Notes: generated from the sequence alone by a model not told the origin. Shown: positions 1-9,463, counted from the first letter of the stretch. The stretch is 27,170 nt of DNA from Paulinella micropora (GCA_009731375.1 BJOX01000099.1:724081-751250); one strand, 5' to 3'. Made by a program: numbers and translations.

Positions 1-363
1 CCTATAAGTCACATGCCGAAATAGCGACGGGAAGCACAATCCTGTTCCCTCAGGGTGCCCTTTCTCGCTTGTTGAGCCCGGAATAAAACCCACAGTGCTC
101 TGTCGGTTTATACTAGACTGTCGAACAGTCTCGAAACTCCATCTGCTTACTGGGTCCTCTGTAATGGAGGTGGGAGCTCGTTCTGCAAGGGGCGCTTATG
201 GAACGAGCCCTGGCCCCGCCTGGTACTAGGGAGATTTGGTATCGCCTGTATCAGTCCCTTCCGTGCAAACATCACGGCTTAGCTGGGCATCGGGTTAATA
301 CTTTACCCACAGACTTCCTTGGTTGACGAAATCAGAAGCTCCTTTTTTCTGACATTAGTCGAT

Positions 364-368
364 ATCTC

Positions 369-404
<36 letters not shown>

Positions 405-497
405 CTTTCTTTCTTTCTCCCTATCTATATCTATCTCTTTCTTTCTCTCTTTCTCTCTCTCTTTCTCTCAGACTCTCTCTCTCTCTCTCTCTCTCAT
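364..497. repeat. (ATCT)n and (CT)n microsatellite tracts
   Basis: A run of ATCT tetranucleotides (about 367-403) passes into CT/TTTCT-rich sequence and ends in a clean CT dinucleotide tract near 473-495. This is typical eukaryotic simple-sequence DNA. The open frame across it encodes only Ile/Tyr/Leu/Ser-type low-complexity sequence and is not coding. Confidence 0.9.
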
Positions 498-799
498 CAC
501 TGACTGGTAAAAAATTTCAAAAATCCTTGCGGGTGTAAAACCTGTTTTTTTTTTCAAAAAAATTGTATTTGACGAGTCTCGATGAGCTCTATTGAATTCT
601 CGTGTCGGAAATTGCGAGCACCCTCGGGGCGCATGTCAAAATTCACAAAAACAGTAGATCTTTCTCCCTCCGCTGCGTTACTAAGAGTTAGACGAGGAAG
701 GAAACCTAATGAGGTCTCCTTAATAAAAAATTCTAGTCTTATTCCTACAGCTACTTTTTTCGTTGCTTGCGTCTTTCTCTATCTCTCTCTCTCTCACTA

Positions 800-1062
800 T
801 TTCAATGCTTGTATTGAAATTTTAATGAAGTGAGCATTGAAATTTCAATGAAGTGAGTATTGAAATTTCAATGCATGCATTGAAATCAATTTCAAGCTTT
901 CAATGGATGCATTGAAATTTCAATGCAGCGAGCATTAAAATTTCAATGCAGCGAGAATTGAAATTTCAATGCATACATTGAAATCTTAAAATTGATTTCA
1001 ATGCAAGCATTGAAATCTCAATGCTCGCTGCATTGAAATTTCAATGCAAACATTGAAATTTG
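800..1062. repeat. Palindromic TTGAAATTTCAA foldback array
   Basis: The self-complementary core TTGAAATTTCAA, with variants, recurs many times, separated by short linkers such as GCAGCGAG and GCATGCA. The linker block CAATGCAGCGAGCATT near 920 reappears inverted as AATGCTCGCTGCATT near 1018. The whole array is bracketed by a CT tract on the left (about 778-797) and a GA tract on the right (about 1063-1089), which are also complementary. It is therefore nested inverted repeats able to fold back as one large hairpin. It is either a degenerate foldback/MITE-like element or a palindromic satellite. Confidence 0.75.
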
Positions 1063-1275
1063 AGAAAGAGAGAGAGAGAGAGAGAGAGACTGGAAGATAA
1101 AAGAAGTTGCAGCTGTGATAGGAGCTTTTAGACATAGTATAAATAAGATTCAAGTTTCCCCGCGATGCGTGGAAAGAATTTTGATTCTCCAGGGGGTGCT
1201 GGCTGAGTTGGATAGTGTGCCACTTGCTGATAGAAAGAAAAACATGTTTTTGGATATAGGTTGTGGCAGAAGGTG

Positions 1276-1313
1276 TTTGTAAACCAACATACTATAGTGT
1301 GTTGGTTTACAAA
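1276..1313. repeat. Perfect 14-bp inverted repeat (hairpin)
   Basis: Arms TTTGTAAACCAACA (1276-1289) and TGTTGGTTTACAAA (1300-1313) are exactly complementary around a 10-base spacer. It lies in the host flank with no adjacent gene. It could be the end-to-end remnant of a small inverted-repeat transposon. Confidence 0.8.
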
Positions 1314-1966
1314 GTGGCGGGACTAGAGCAAAGCGATTTTAGAAAGCAATGATATGTGCGGATCCAAAATGCACGCAAACAAGGGTTACTAGTCAGTATC
1401 GAGACTTGTAGACACAATCAGATCATCACATTCCATGGAACACGCAAGTGCAGGACCTTTCCAGGCTGCGACATATGTAAGTTCTCCTGGTCGTTAGAGC
1501 GCTCATCAACTTCAAAGCAGGTAAACTTATTCAATATTCACGATTTTGAGGTGCTGTTTCCCCAAAATTCAATGTTTTATTGGGAATGGGTAGCGGACTG
1601 TTTAGTTTTTCAGTGTATTAAATGTATTGCTGTGTTCCAGAGTATGTTCTGAATTTTGACAAACTAATTTTCTACCTATGTTTTCCTAGTTTTTTTTATA
1701 GTACTTCTCTGCAAAAACACTTAGGCATGATTATTCAACATGACATATGAATTCATTTATGCACTTGTGTATAAAAATAAGAGCAGAAGTGCATCATGCA
1801 AACAGCATTTTTCAGTCAAAAACACCATATTTGCTATGTCCTGAGAAGTGAAAATTGCGGTCGAAAATAAGGGTGAAAAATAGTTAGCTATAACTTTTTT
1901 TTAAAACAAACACTTCTGTCATGTTTGCTTTTTGCTTGAAACGATGTGGTTTGAACATTTACCTGC

Positions 1967-1972
1967 TTTGAA
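1967..1972. repeat. Candidate target site duplication, left copy
   Basis: TTTGAA sits immediately outside the left TIR if the element begins AGAAGATG at 1973. The matching six bases outside the right TIR (22404-22409) are TTTGAC, five of six identical. Polinton integrases generate 6-bp duplications, so length and position fit, but the single mismatch and the repetitive T/GA context make this tentative. Confidence 0.4.
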
Positions 1973-2110
1973 AGAAGATGATTACCGCTTTTCCGCATGT
2001 ATTTTTCAAGAAAAAATACCAGCATAAAAGCGGTCTTTTCTTACCAAAATCACCAAAAATCAACAAACAAGAAATCAAGTAGAAATCAAGTAGAAATCAA
2101 GAAAGGAAGC
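1973..2110 (+). repeat. Left terminal inverted repeat
   Basis: It matches the reverse complement of 22278-22403 with few differences: a 10-base duplication of an ACCAAAAATC-like unit near 2044-2060, and one- or two-base homopolymer changes. It starts AGAAGATGATTACCGC. Inside are nested inverted arms: ACCGCTTTT (1984-1992) with AAAAGCGGT (2026-2034), enclosing GTATTTTT with AAAAATAC. Near the inner end are three tandem copies of an 11-base unit, GAAATCAAGTA. The TIR should contain the protein-primed replication origin and the integrase binding site. Confidence 0.92.
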
Positions 2111-2332
2111 AAGAATTACCTTAGTAGTAGTAGACACCACCACTCTCATCCATTGACCTACCCCACAACATAAAGTTAGTAGGGCTTTTTAAGTAATATT
2201 GAAGTTTTTAGTGTTTAAAAACACAGGAGGTAAGACAGGCTATTTTTTGAACCCTACCTGCCAAGGGGTTTTATTGTTCGGCAATCATAGGTTGAATTTG
2301 TTTTTGTCTGTTGTGAATTTTTCGTCTTACTA

Positions 2333-2764
2333 TTAGTATAGATTCGTCCAATCTCTTCTTTCGCTCGTAATCGTTCTCAACACATCATTCATATCGTCTG
2401 GTCTCGTTATCCCAGCCCGAATATGTAATCCTTTATTTATCCAACTATTATATTTCGTGATTTCTTCAATCAACGAAATAGTTAGTTCTTTTACTCCCTT
2501 CGCTATATCAACATCTTCTCTCGCTTGCTTTATTTTCTTTACTTGTTTTTGTAGAGCTTTTATTTCTTGCTCATTCTTGGCCTTCTTTTTTTAAAGAGAC
2601 TGAATTTGTTTGTCAATGTTTTTGTTTTCGCCAACTAATTTCTCTATCTGTCCCTCTTGTAGTTCCAAATCATTTCTCGTTTTTCCTCTTTTTATTCTGC
2701 TTTCAACATCTTCATCAGTCTCTGGGGCAGAGCGGGAGATTAGACTAATACTATCGTTGGACAT
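2333..2764 (-). pseudogene. Small coiled-coil protein, one in-frame stop
   Basis: Reading leftward from ATG at 2764, the frame gives 57 codons, an in-frame TAA at 2591-2593, then 85 more codons to the stop at 2333. The predicted protein is ~143 residues. Its middle is a Lys/Glu-rich coiled coil (about residues 30-85), followed by a C-terminal segment containing RPDDMNDVLRTI and RRDWTNLY. The two halves keep the same frame and a similar charged composition, which argues for one gene broken by a substitution in an A-rich stretch. It lies next to the left TIR and reads outward. I do not recognise the family. A short N-terminal protein alone might still be made. Confidence 0.6.
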
Positions 2765-3030
2765 CTTTATTTCTTTTTATTCTTTCTTTTCTGACCTAAC
2801 CAACAAGGACAGAAGGAAGCCCGAAGGAAAATTACTCATTAAAGTATGGCTGACAATACCCATTTACCTATCGTAATTAATTAACCGCAATTTACTGTTG
2901 AAATAATCACGATAATTAGGTCGCGCATATTCGCACCCTAAATAAAAAAGGAGATTGCTAAAAAAACTGACAACCTAAACCAAAACTAGTGTCCTCATTC
3001 CCTCAAAATCTCCCAAGTTGAGAAGTGGGA

Positions 3031-3500
3031 ATGGACCAGCTGGCAGACATTTTCGGCGAGGCCAAGCTGGACAACCCCGACCCTGCTCCTGCCAACACTG
3101 CTCCCGTCGTCCCTGCTCCCGTCGTCACTGCTCCCGCCGTCACTGCTCCCGTCATCCCTGCTCCGTGGACAGCTTTGGCAGACATTCCACCCCAATTCCA
3201 AACTATGCGAGATATGTTATGGTTAAAAAAGAGTTCGTCAATTCTGGCAAAGAAATTTTTCAATTTACGAAAGCACCACCCATCGCTCAGTTCATTCGTC
3301 GCAAAGAATTAAAGGAGAATGAATTTTTTTTCGCTGTGGCTGGTGTGGACGGCACCATCAAAAAGCCAAAAAATGAGCAGATGTTTCTCGTGGTAGTTGG
3401 TCGTCCAGATGAGTTGATAATATTTAACTCTATCACCGCAATTCATCGTAAATTACAGGACAGGAGTGCTTATATCAAATGGATTTTACCTATGAATTAA
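3031..3500 (+). pseudogene. Unknown protein with Pro-Ala repeats, frameshifted
   Basis: From ATG 3031 the first ~60 codons encode a short acidic start (MDQLADIFGE) followed by degenerate Pro-Ala-Pro-Val/Thr repeats (about residues 20-45). Around 3200-3226, near a run of six A, the protein-like reading moves to the frame one base earlier and continues to the stop at 3498-3500. That part looks globular, with motifs such as FFFAVAGVDGTIKK and FLVVVGRPDELIIF. The simplest explanation is a one-base deletion. It is the only rightward gene in the left block. No family is recognised. Open frames on the opposite strand across the Pro-Ala repeat are mirror artefacts. Confidence 0.5.
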
Positions 3501-3513
3501 ATCATTTTCTTTC

Positions 3514-4494
3514 TCATAAATCTAGTATTTCTCTTGCTTTCCTTTCTCTCCTGCTAGTTCTAATGTTCTCCGGTTGAATGTCTTCACAGTTTAATAATTC
3601 CTTAGTTTTCTTTTGTTTTGTTAAATCTTTAACTTGCTCGTTAATTTGTTTTTCTTCGTCAGCTGGTTTATCAAATTTGGTCTTTAATAATTCCATCGGA
3701 CTGACTAGCTCATCTGAATTGAGTATCAATTTGAAGCCCTTTCTTCCGACGACGGTGTAAATCTGCTTACTGTATTATCGGCCCCCTTTGGAAAATAAAT
3801 TCCTTTTTAATTCCTTTCGCACCTTATCTCCTTTTTCAAATTCATCTATTAAATGGTCTCGCTGAATTCGTTGTTTATTTTTATTAACACCCTTAAATAA
3901 ATCAATCGGCTTAGCTTGAATTGTTCTATGAAACCGCATATTATAAGCATCCACCATATCGTAAATGTAAGTCAGCCAATCAAAATTGCCATTAGTTTCA
4001 AATAGAATGTCAAGCCACCGTCTAATAGTTCTAATAATACTGTCCACGATAGCAAGAGCCCGATGGTCGCCAATTTCAACAGTCCGATTGTCAATATTAT
4101 TCTCTCTGAAATAATACTTAACCGCTCCTTTATATTCACTACCGCTGTCAGTAGTAATAGAGTCAGGTGTGTAAGGTATTGATTTCAAAGCTAAATAAAC
4201 TTCTTTCGCAGTTTTATTTTTAAGTGGTTTAATTATTAAAAATCTGCTGTGAGTGTCAATCCAAAACAACATCCAAGCATAGCCTTTATTTCCTTTCTTG
4301 TCTTTAAGTTTTGACATATCCGCCAAATCTACAAATACTTGTTTAAGTGGTTTGTCCGACCATATAGTATTTCATTTATCAGTCGGTAATCTTTTTTGGT
4401 AATGAATTTCAAGTGCTTGTTGTTCCTTTCTTTCATCTTCATCCAGCAGAGACTCCGCCTCCGCACCTCCTGGATTGCTATGTTTGTGGTCCAT
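3514..4494 (-). pseudogene. Retroviral-type (rve) integrase, two in-frame stops
   Basis: One continuous frame of 326 codons starts at ATG 4494. It is interrupted by TGA at 4372-4374 and TAA at 3775-3777, and ends at 3514. The RNase H-like core shows the first Asp in VFVDLADMSK, the second in TTDSGSEY and the third acidic residue as Asp in IVDSIIRTIRR, 34 residues later, where this family normally has Glu. After it come the helix YNMRFHRTIQAKP and a C-terminal SH3/chromo-like segment (KGDKVRKELKRNLFSKG, then YTVVGRKGFKLIL) that runs straight through the second stop. The N-terminal part is only ~40 codons and I see no HHCC zinc module, so an internal deletion is possible. The product would insert the linear element into host DNA. 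It is not functional as read here. Confidence 0.88.
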
Positions 4495-4517
4495 CGCCTT
4501 CTAATACTTAATAACAC

Positions 4518-4757
4518 CTATGCTTTATCCTTATATATCGCTCTTTCTTTTCTTTCTAATTCAAAACAATAATTAGAACAAAACTCATAAGTATAAAATC
4601 AGTCAAATGTATCATCAATTGCTGTAATCTGTCGGTTCGCTAAACACAGAGTTAATCCACACACATAGCAACTATTGAAGTCATACATACTATGATTATA
4701 TAAATACTCCATAATGTGTAAACGAACATCTAATGGTAAGTTCTTAATTTCACTCAT
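4518..4757 (-). pseudogene. Small F-box-like / Cys-cluster protein, one in-frame stop
   Basis: From ATG 4757 the frame gives 52 codons, TGA at 4599-4601, then 26 codons to the stop at 4518. The N-terminus NLPLDVRLHIMEYL resembles the first helix of an F-box. It is followed by a C-x2-C pair (CYVCG) and, beyond the stop, a second pair (FCSNYC), so a small zinc-binding fold is plausible. The TGA probably replaced a Trp codon. Its ATG overlaps the TGA of the upstream gene as ATGA at 4754-4757, and the integrase start follows 23 bases downstream, suggesting one leftward transcription unit. The F-box reading is inference from a short match. Confidence 0.55.
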
Positions 4758-5275
4758 AAACTATATTTAGAATTTAAGAAAATTTTATATGTACCATTAT
4801 TTTCTTTTTTTGATTTCTCTGGTTGTTGATTGTAAACATTAACTGATATGTTTGACTTCTTACCTTTACCCTTCTTAGGCTGTTCCTCTTCCTCGCTTTC
4901 CTCGCTCTCACTCTCGCTCTTTTCTAATTCAGGCAGTTTCTTTTTTACAGCTTTCTTTTTTTTCTGTTTAGTCTTCAATTTCATACCCGCAACCCGTCGG
5001 GCAACAATATCTACGAAATCGTGCTCAACCTCTTCATCAGAACTGCTCTCCTCACTTTTCTCACCGTCCCTACCATCAATCATATCCTTAGCCAACTGCT
5101 TCTTAGTAATGTGGTCCATCTTTTCGTCATTGGTCATTTCTTTCACATTTTTAGCCTCTTTCTCCGCTAGTAATTCCCTCGCCCTCTCAATCTTTCTCTG
5201 CCTCGCATACTGTTTCTTCATTACAGTCGCTTTTTCAAGGTTCTTTATCGCAATCTCTCTATTACCTCTCGGCAT
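4754..5275 (-). CDS. Highly charged basic/acidic protein of unknown function
   Basis: The frame is open for 173 codons from ATG 5275. The open frame continues upstream to 5449, but that part is hydrophobic, AT-derived and crosses the promoter region, so I chose the internal MPRGNREIAI start. The N-terminal ~60 residues are a Lys/Arg/Glu-rich helical region (QYARQRKIERARELL). The middle has acidic Ser/Glu tracts, then Lys-rich blocks (KQKKKKAVKKK and PKKGKGKK), with a short polar tail. It could be a nucleic-acid-associated or chromatin-like core protein, but no domain is recognised. It is the first gene of the leftward block and overlaps the next gene by four bases. Confidence 0.65.
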   Translation of the reverse strand: MPRGNREIAIKNLEKATVMKKQYARQRKIERARELLAEKEAKNVKEMTNDEKMDHITKKQLAKDMIDGRDGEKSEESSSDEEVEHDFVDIVARRVAGMKLKTKQKKKKAVKKKLPELEKSESESEESEEEEQPKKGKGKKSNISVNVYNQQPEKSKKENNGTYKIFLNSKYSL

Positions 5276-5387
5276 TCTTGGTTTTATATCTAACCAAAAA
5301 TAATTTTTATTCGGATTAATTATTATCCAAAATATACAACCTACAAAGAGCCAATATAAATCGCTCTTAGGATTACAGGAAATTGCG
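5276..5387. promoter_or_regulatory. Divergent AT-rich promoter region
   Basis: This gap separates the leftward block (from 5275) and the rightward fibre gene (from 5388). It is AT-rich, with TAATTTTTATTC and AATTATTATCC stretches and an ATATAC near 5333. Just upstream of ATG 5275 the arms TTGGTT (5278-5283) and AACCAA (5292-5297) can pair as a small hairpin. Promoter function is inferred from position and composition only. Confidence 0.45.
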
Positions 5388-8300
5388 GTGGACTCGCTAA
5401 ATATAGCCAACCTTGATTTAACGAACACTAATAGTATTGGCTTGAACACAGATAGGGTGCCAGAAGATGCCGACCCCGTAAATCTTTATTTTACCAACGG
5501 CCGATTTGACACACGACTGGCTACCAAAAGCACAACGGACATCAAAGAGGGAACTAATCTATACTATACTGATGGGCGGTTTGACACAAGATTTTCTAAC
5601 AAATCAACAACTAACTTAGCAGAAGGAACCAATCTATACTATACGACAGCTAGGGCGAATACAGACTTTGATGCTAGGCTTTTATTGAAAACAACCGCAG
5701 ATTTAAAAGAAGGAACCAATCTATACTACACCACCGCTAGGGCTAATACAGATTTTGACACACGACTAGCCACTAAATCAACAACTAACTTAGCAGAAGG
5801 AACAAATTTATATTACACCACAGCTAGGGCTAACACAGACTTTGATACACTGCTAGCCACTAAATCAACAACTAACTTAGCAGAGGGGACGAACCTTTAT
5901 TACACCACTGCGAGATTTGATACACAATTAGCGACCAAGAGCACGACCAACTTAGCAGAAGGAACTAATTTATACTATACGACCGCGAGAGCTGATACAG
6001 ACTTTGATACACGGCTCGCAAGTAAATCCACTACAAACTTAGCAGAGGGGACGAACCTATATTACACCACTGCGAGATTTGACACACAATTAGCAACAAA
6101 GAGCATGACCAACTTAGCAGAAGGAACAAACTTATATTATACTAATGCTAGATTTGACACTCAATTGGCAACAAAATCAACCACTAATTTAGCAGAGGGA
6201 ACTAATCTATATTATACGACGGCCAGAGCAAATACAGATTTTGACACACGACTATCACTCAAATCAACTACTAACTTAGCCGAGGGAACAAACCTTTACT
6301 ATACGACGGCCAGAGCAAATACGGATTTTGATACGAGACTGGCAACAAAGAGCACTACCAACTTAGCCGAAGGAACAAACTTATATTATACTAATGCTAG
6401 GTTTGATACACAACTAGCAACAAAAAGCACAACCAACTTAGCAGAGGGAACTAATTTATATTACACCACAGCACGAGATAATTCAAATTTTGATACAAGG
6501 CTAGCGACTAAATCAACTACTAACTTAGCTGAGGGAACGAACCTTTACTATACAACCGCGAGGGCTAATACGGATTTTGATACGAGATTAGCAACCAAGA
6601 GCACCACCAATGTCGCAGAAGGCACGAACTTATACTACACCACCGCAAGAGCGAATACGGATTTTGACACACGGCTAGGAACTAAATCAATAGATGCTTT
6701 AAGTGATGTTATAATAACGACACCAGCAAACGGTCAATTATTAACATATAATGGTTCAAACTGGGTAAATTCCACAGGGTCTCTGGCTTTTCTTGCTTTA
6801 TCGGGTGGAACAATGACGGGCGATGTAAAATATGGGGCTTCGGCTTTTACTTTATATACCGCCCCGCAGGCTATGACAAGCAATAATTCTGGCGGGTTTG
6901 TCGCTTCGGCTTCGGATGAATACAATCCAGCATATTATGCTTTTAATGCCAGTCAGAACGATTATTGGACTACGGCTATATACTACAATGACACGACAGG
7001 AGTATATAACAGAACTCCCGCAACCACGAATACTTGGGGAGGAACAGCATACACAGGCGAATACATAAAAATTGACTTAGGAGCAACATACAGGATAAAA
7101 ACTTATTATGTTAGGTCTTCGTCAGTTAATTACATTGAAACAACACCGAGTATTTGGTATGTTGGAACAAGTGCGGATAACATTACATATACATTATGGG
7201 ATTCACAGACAGGTCAGGCTTGGGCTTCACAAACAACGAAAACATATTCGCCCGCTTCAAATGCTTCCGCTAGATATATCATATTTTTATAGTGAATAAA
7301 ACGGGAAGTGGTGGAACTTCATTTAGAAGCCAACCTCGTGTAGCCAGTTTGTATTTTGACTATGAGACATTTAATTATGACATAACGAATGTTAGAAACA
7401 TAACAGGATACACACTCACAACGAGCGGAGCCATAACAGCCAGCGGATTAATCACGGCGAGTGCGGGATTAACTGGAACCACATTAACGGCTAGCGGATT
7501 GATTACAGCAAATGCGGGAGTTGATTTGAAAAGTCAAAGCATAACAAACTTAGCCACTCCATCGGCTTCAACAGACGGGGCGAATAAAACTTATGTGGAT
7601 ACATTAGACGGTCAAAATGTAAAACTAACAGGAGACCAAACAATGTCGGGAACAAAAGAGTTCAGCGGAATATTGGCAACTTCATTAGGTGTCCCTTGTA
7701 TAATAGGTAGGAATACAAAGGGAACAGCCGCAACAGGCGGATTAGAGTTATATGGGACTAATAACAATATGAATGGGCCATATATTCAAGCATTCGTCAA
7801 TACATCCATCTATCCAACATTTCAATTATTGAACTGGGGGCAAGACAATATTAATTTGTATTTTGATTGTTATTATAATGGGACGAGCATATTATCTTCA
7901 AACACATCATCAAACTTTCAAATAGCGAAATACTCAAACAAACTCACTTTTAATTACAAAAATGGGGGAACACTTGGTCAAGCAATAACAATGAGTGAAG
8001 CGATGAACATAAGCACCGCTGGTTTAATATCGGTAAATGCGGGGTTATCTGTTGTTAATGGCACTGCGGACATAAGGGGAGAAGCGAGAAGTGGGTCTCA
8101 CCCTTCACCAGTAGGACTATATGTTTCCGCCAATCTTGGTCAAACCTCTGGGGGTGTTGAATTTAGACACAGCAACGGGACACAGGGTGTAGGTTTCGGT
8201 TATAATTCGGTATATGCTACGGGAAGCAACGCAGACCAGGAATTAAATTTTTATTCAAGGGGAGCAAGTCAAATTTATGCTAGAAGTGCTATGACTTGTT

Positions 8301-9235
8301 CTTCATCACTAACAGCGAATGGTGGTATTACATATTCTGGCATATTGACGACAACTGCGGGAACTGGTAATGGAGCAAAGATAGCAATTCAAGGACAGAC
8401 AGACGGAACAAATGCGAGAGGAATATTTTTGTGGGATACTGGTAATACAAACTGGGGAATTTATATGGGACAATCTGGTGCTGGTAAAGCACTAAACGGA
8501 GGAACTGCTCCCGCGGGAGGGTCAATTACTGCCCATGCTGTAAGATTTAGGTGTTATGATTCTTCAACCAGTGGTTTTATATGGGAAAATGGTGCGATAA
8601 ATAATGTTTTAATGTATTTAAACGGCTCATCTGGTCAATTATGGATTAGGACGGGGCCATACCTAAGTTCGGACAGACCGCTTAAAAGCGATATAAATGA
8701 GTGTTTAGGCTTAGATTTCATAAATAAGTTAAATCCAGTTTGCTATCGTATGATTGATGATAAAAAAAAATGTAGGACTGGTTTGATAGCACAAGAGGTA
8801 GAAGACATCCTAACAGAAATGGATATGTTAGACTTCGCTGGATTTTCAAAAGAAACAATAATGGTTCCGTGTCCAAATCAAAAAGCGGAATGTGAATTGA
8901 AAGGTGTGAGTGTTAATCCAGAAGATGTTAAATGTGTTGATAGTGGTGATGTAAGTTATAGTATTGGCTATACTGAGTTTATCGCACCATTAATTAAGGC
9001 GGTTCAACAATTGTCAGAAAAGGTAGTTAATTTAGAAAAAGAAAATAAAATTCTACTTAATATAATTCAAGACCAAGCAAACCAATTAGCAGAAATCCGA
9101 GCAGTCGTTTTCCTCCCAATGCCGCCTAGATTACACCCACCACCGCCAGTCATAGAAGTAGATGGCGGCGAACTCACACCAGAGTTGAAGAACCGTGTGT
9201 TAGATGTCCAAATTAAGCAGGAAGAAAAAAAATGA
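5388..9235 (+). pseudogene. Phage-like tail fibre with 15 repeats, discoidin-like domain and S74 chaperone
   Basis: Two open frames (5388-7292 and 7292-9235) are parts of one gene of ~1280 codons. Around 7286-7292 a discoidin-like beta domain is interrupted mid-strand and resumes in another frame, consistent with a two-base TA insertion. Order: short N-terminus; 15 repeats of the NLYYTTAR type (about residues 32-442); an F5/8-type-C-like domain (AFNASQNDYWTT to the frameshift and beyond); long beta-rich spacer with Ala/Thr/Gly repeats; C-terminal S74 intramolecular chaperone with SDRPLKSDI (Ser-Lys dyad, near 8669) and GLIAQEVEDIL; then a coiled coil and a Pro-rich tail. S74 domains trimerise fibres and cleave themselves off. 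The frame opens at a GTG codon and no ATG lies upstream, so the start has probably been lost by A-to-G change. Likely role: virion attachment fibre. Confidence 0.85.
5481..6714 (+). repeat. 15 tandem coding repeats, 25 or 29 residues each
   Basis: I count 15 units, each beginning NLYYTTAR, NLYYTNAR or a near variant. Units 1, 2, 6, 8, 9 and 12 are 25 residues; the others have four extra residues (ANTD, ADTD or DNSN) after the Arg and are 29 long. Copies differ mostly at synonymous positions while the protein is nearly constant. Such repeats occur in trimeric phage fibres. Confidence 0.9.
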
Positions 9236-9268
9236 AATCACGAATACGAAGACAACTGGGACTGTTGT

Positions 9269-9463
9269 ATGACGAAGCGAAAAACTGACAGCCGACTTAT
9301 CAAATACTTATTTCAAATGGGTATCATTATCGCGATTATAACCCTTTGTATCGTGAGGTTATCTGAAAAAAACATTCCGTGTGAGACTGCTAACACTTAT
9401 GTGGGTATTTTAACACTACTTATCGGCATCTGCCTTCCATCGCCTTCTAGTTCAAAGAAGTGA
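9269..9463 (+). CDS. Small protein with two membrane segments
   Basis: The frame gives 64 codons from ATG 9269. A basic N-terminus (MTKRKTDSRLIKYL) precedes a hydrophobic stretch (MGIIIAIITLCIVRL, about residues 17-31). A short polar loop with Cys follows, then a second hydrophobic stretch (TYVGILTLLIGICL, about 43-56) and a Ser/Lys tail. The topology suggests a hairpin membrane protein. Small membrane proteins of this size are common in polinton-like viruses and could be virion membrane, holin-like or entry factors; nothing here decides. It starts 33 bases after the fibre stop and is probably co-transcribed. Confidence 0.6.
   Translation: MTKRKTDSRLIKYLFQMGIIIAIITLCIVRLSEKNIPCETANTYVGILTLLIGICLPSPSSSKK

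Larger units (their letters stand above)
1..1966. other. Left host flank, no supported gene
   Basis: This is host DNA left of the inserted element. The first ~330 bases are mixed-composition sequence that may be part of an unrecognised repeat. They are followed by microsatellites (364-497), a palindromic foldback array (800-1062) and a hairpin (1276-1313). Short open frames exist at 582-833 and 1356-1652, but they have low-complexity or unremarkable translations, no recognisable domain and partly consist of simple repeats, so I do not call genes. Bases 1314-1966 are AT-rich and show nothing I recognise. Confidence 0.6.

Noticed and set aside
582-1652. Two short open frames in the left flank (582-833, 1356-1652)
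   Set aside because: They partly consist of simple repeats, have no recognisable motif, and lie in repeat-rich flank; chance frames of under 100 codons are expected.
2846-2990. Possible short rightward gene starting MADNTHLPIVIN
   Set aside because: It has three in-frame stops within about 45 codons and no recognisable motif, so it cannot be supported.
2995-3263. Minus-strand frames with Gly-Ala or Asp-Gly-Ser repeats
   Set aside because: They are the complement of the Pro-Ala coding repeat; the plus strand gives a better start and continues into a globular-looking domain.
4848-5303. Plus-strand Ser/Phe-rich frame opposite the charged gene
   Set aside because: It is the mirror of Lys/Glu/Ser-rich codons on the minus strand; low-complexity and overlapping a better gene.
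5481-6714. CRISPR-like or satellite reading of the 75/87-base repeats
   Set aside because: Repeat lengths are multiples of three, differences are mostly synonymous and the frame is open throughout, so they are protein-coding repeats.
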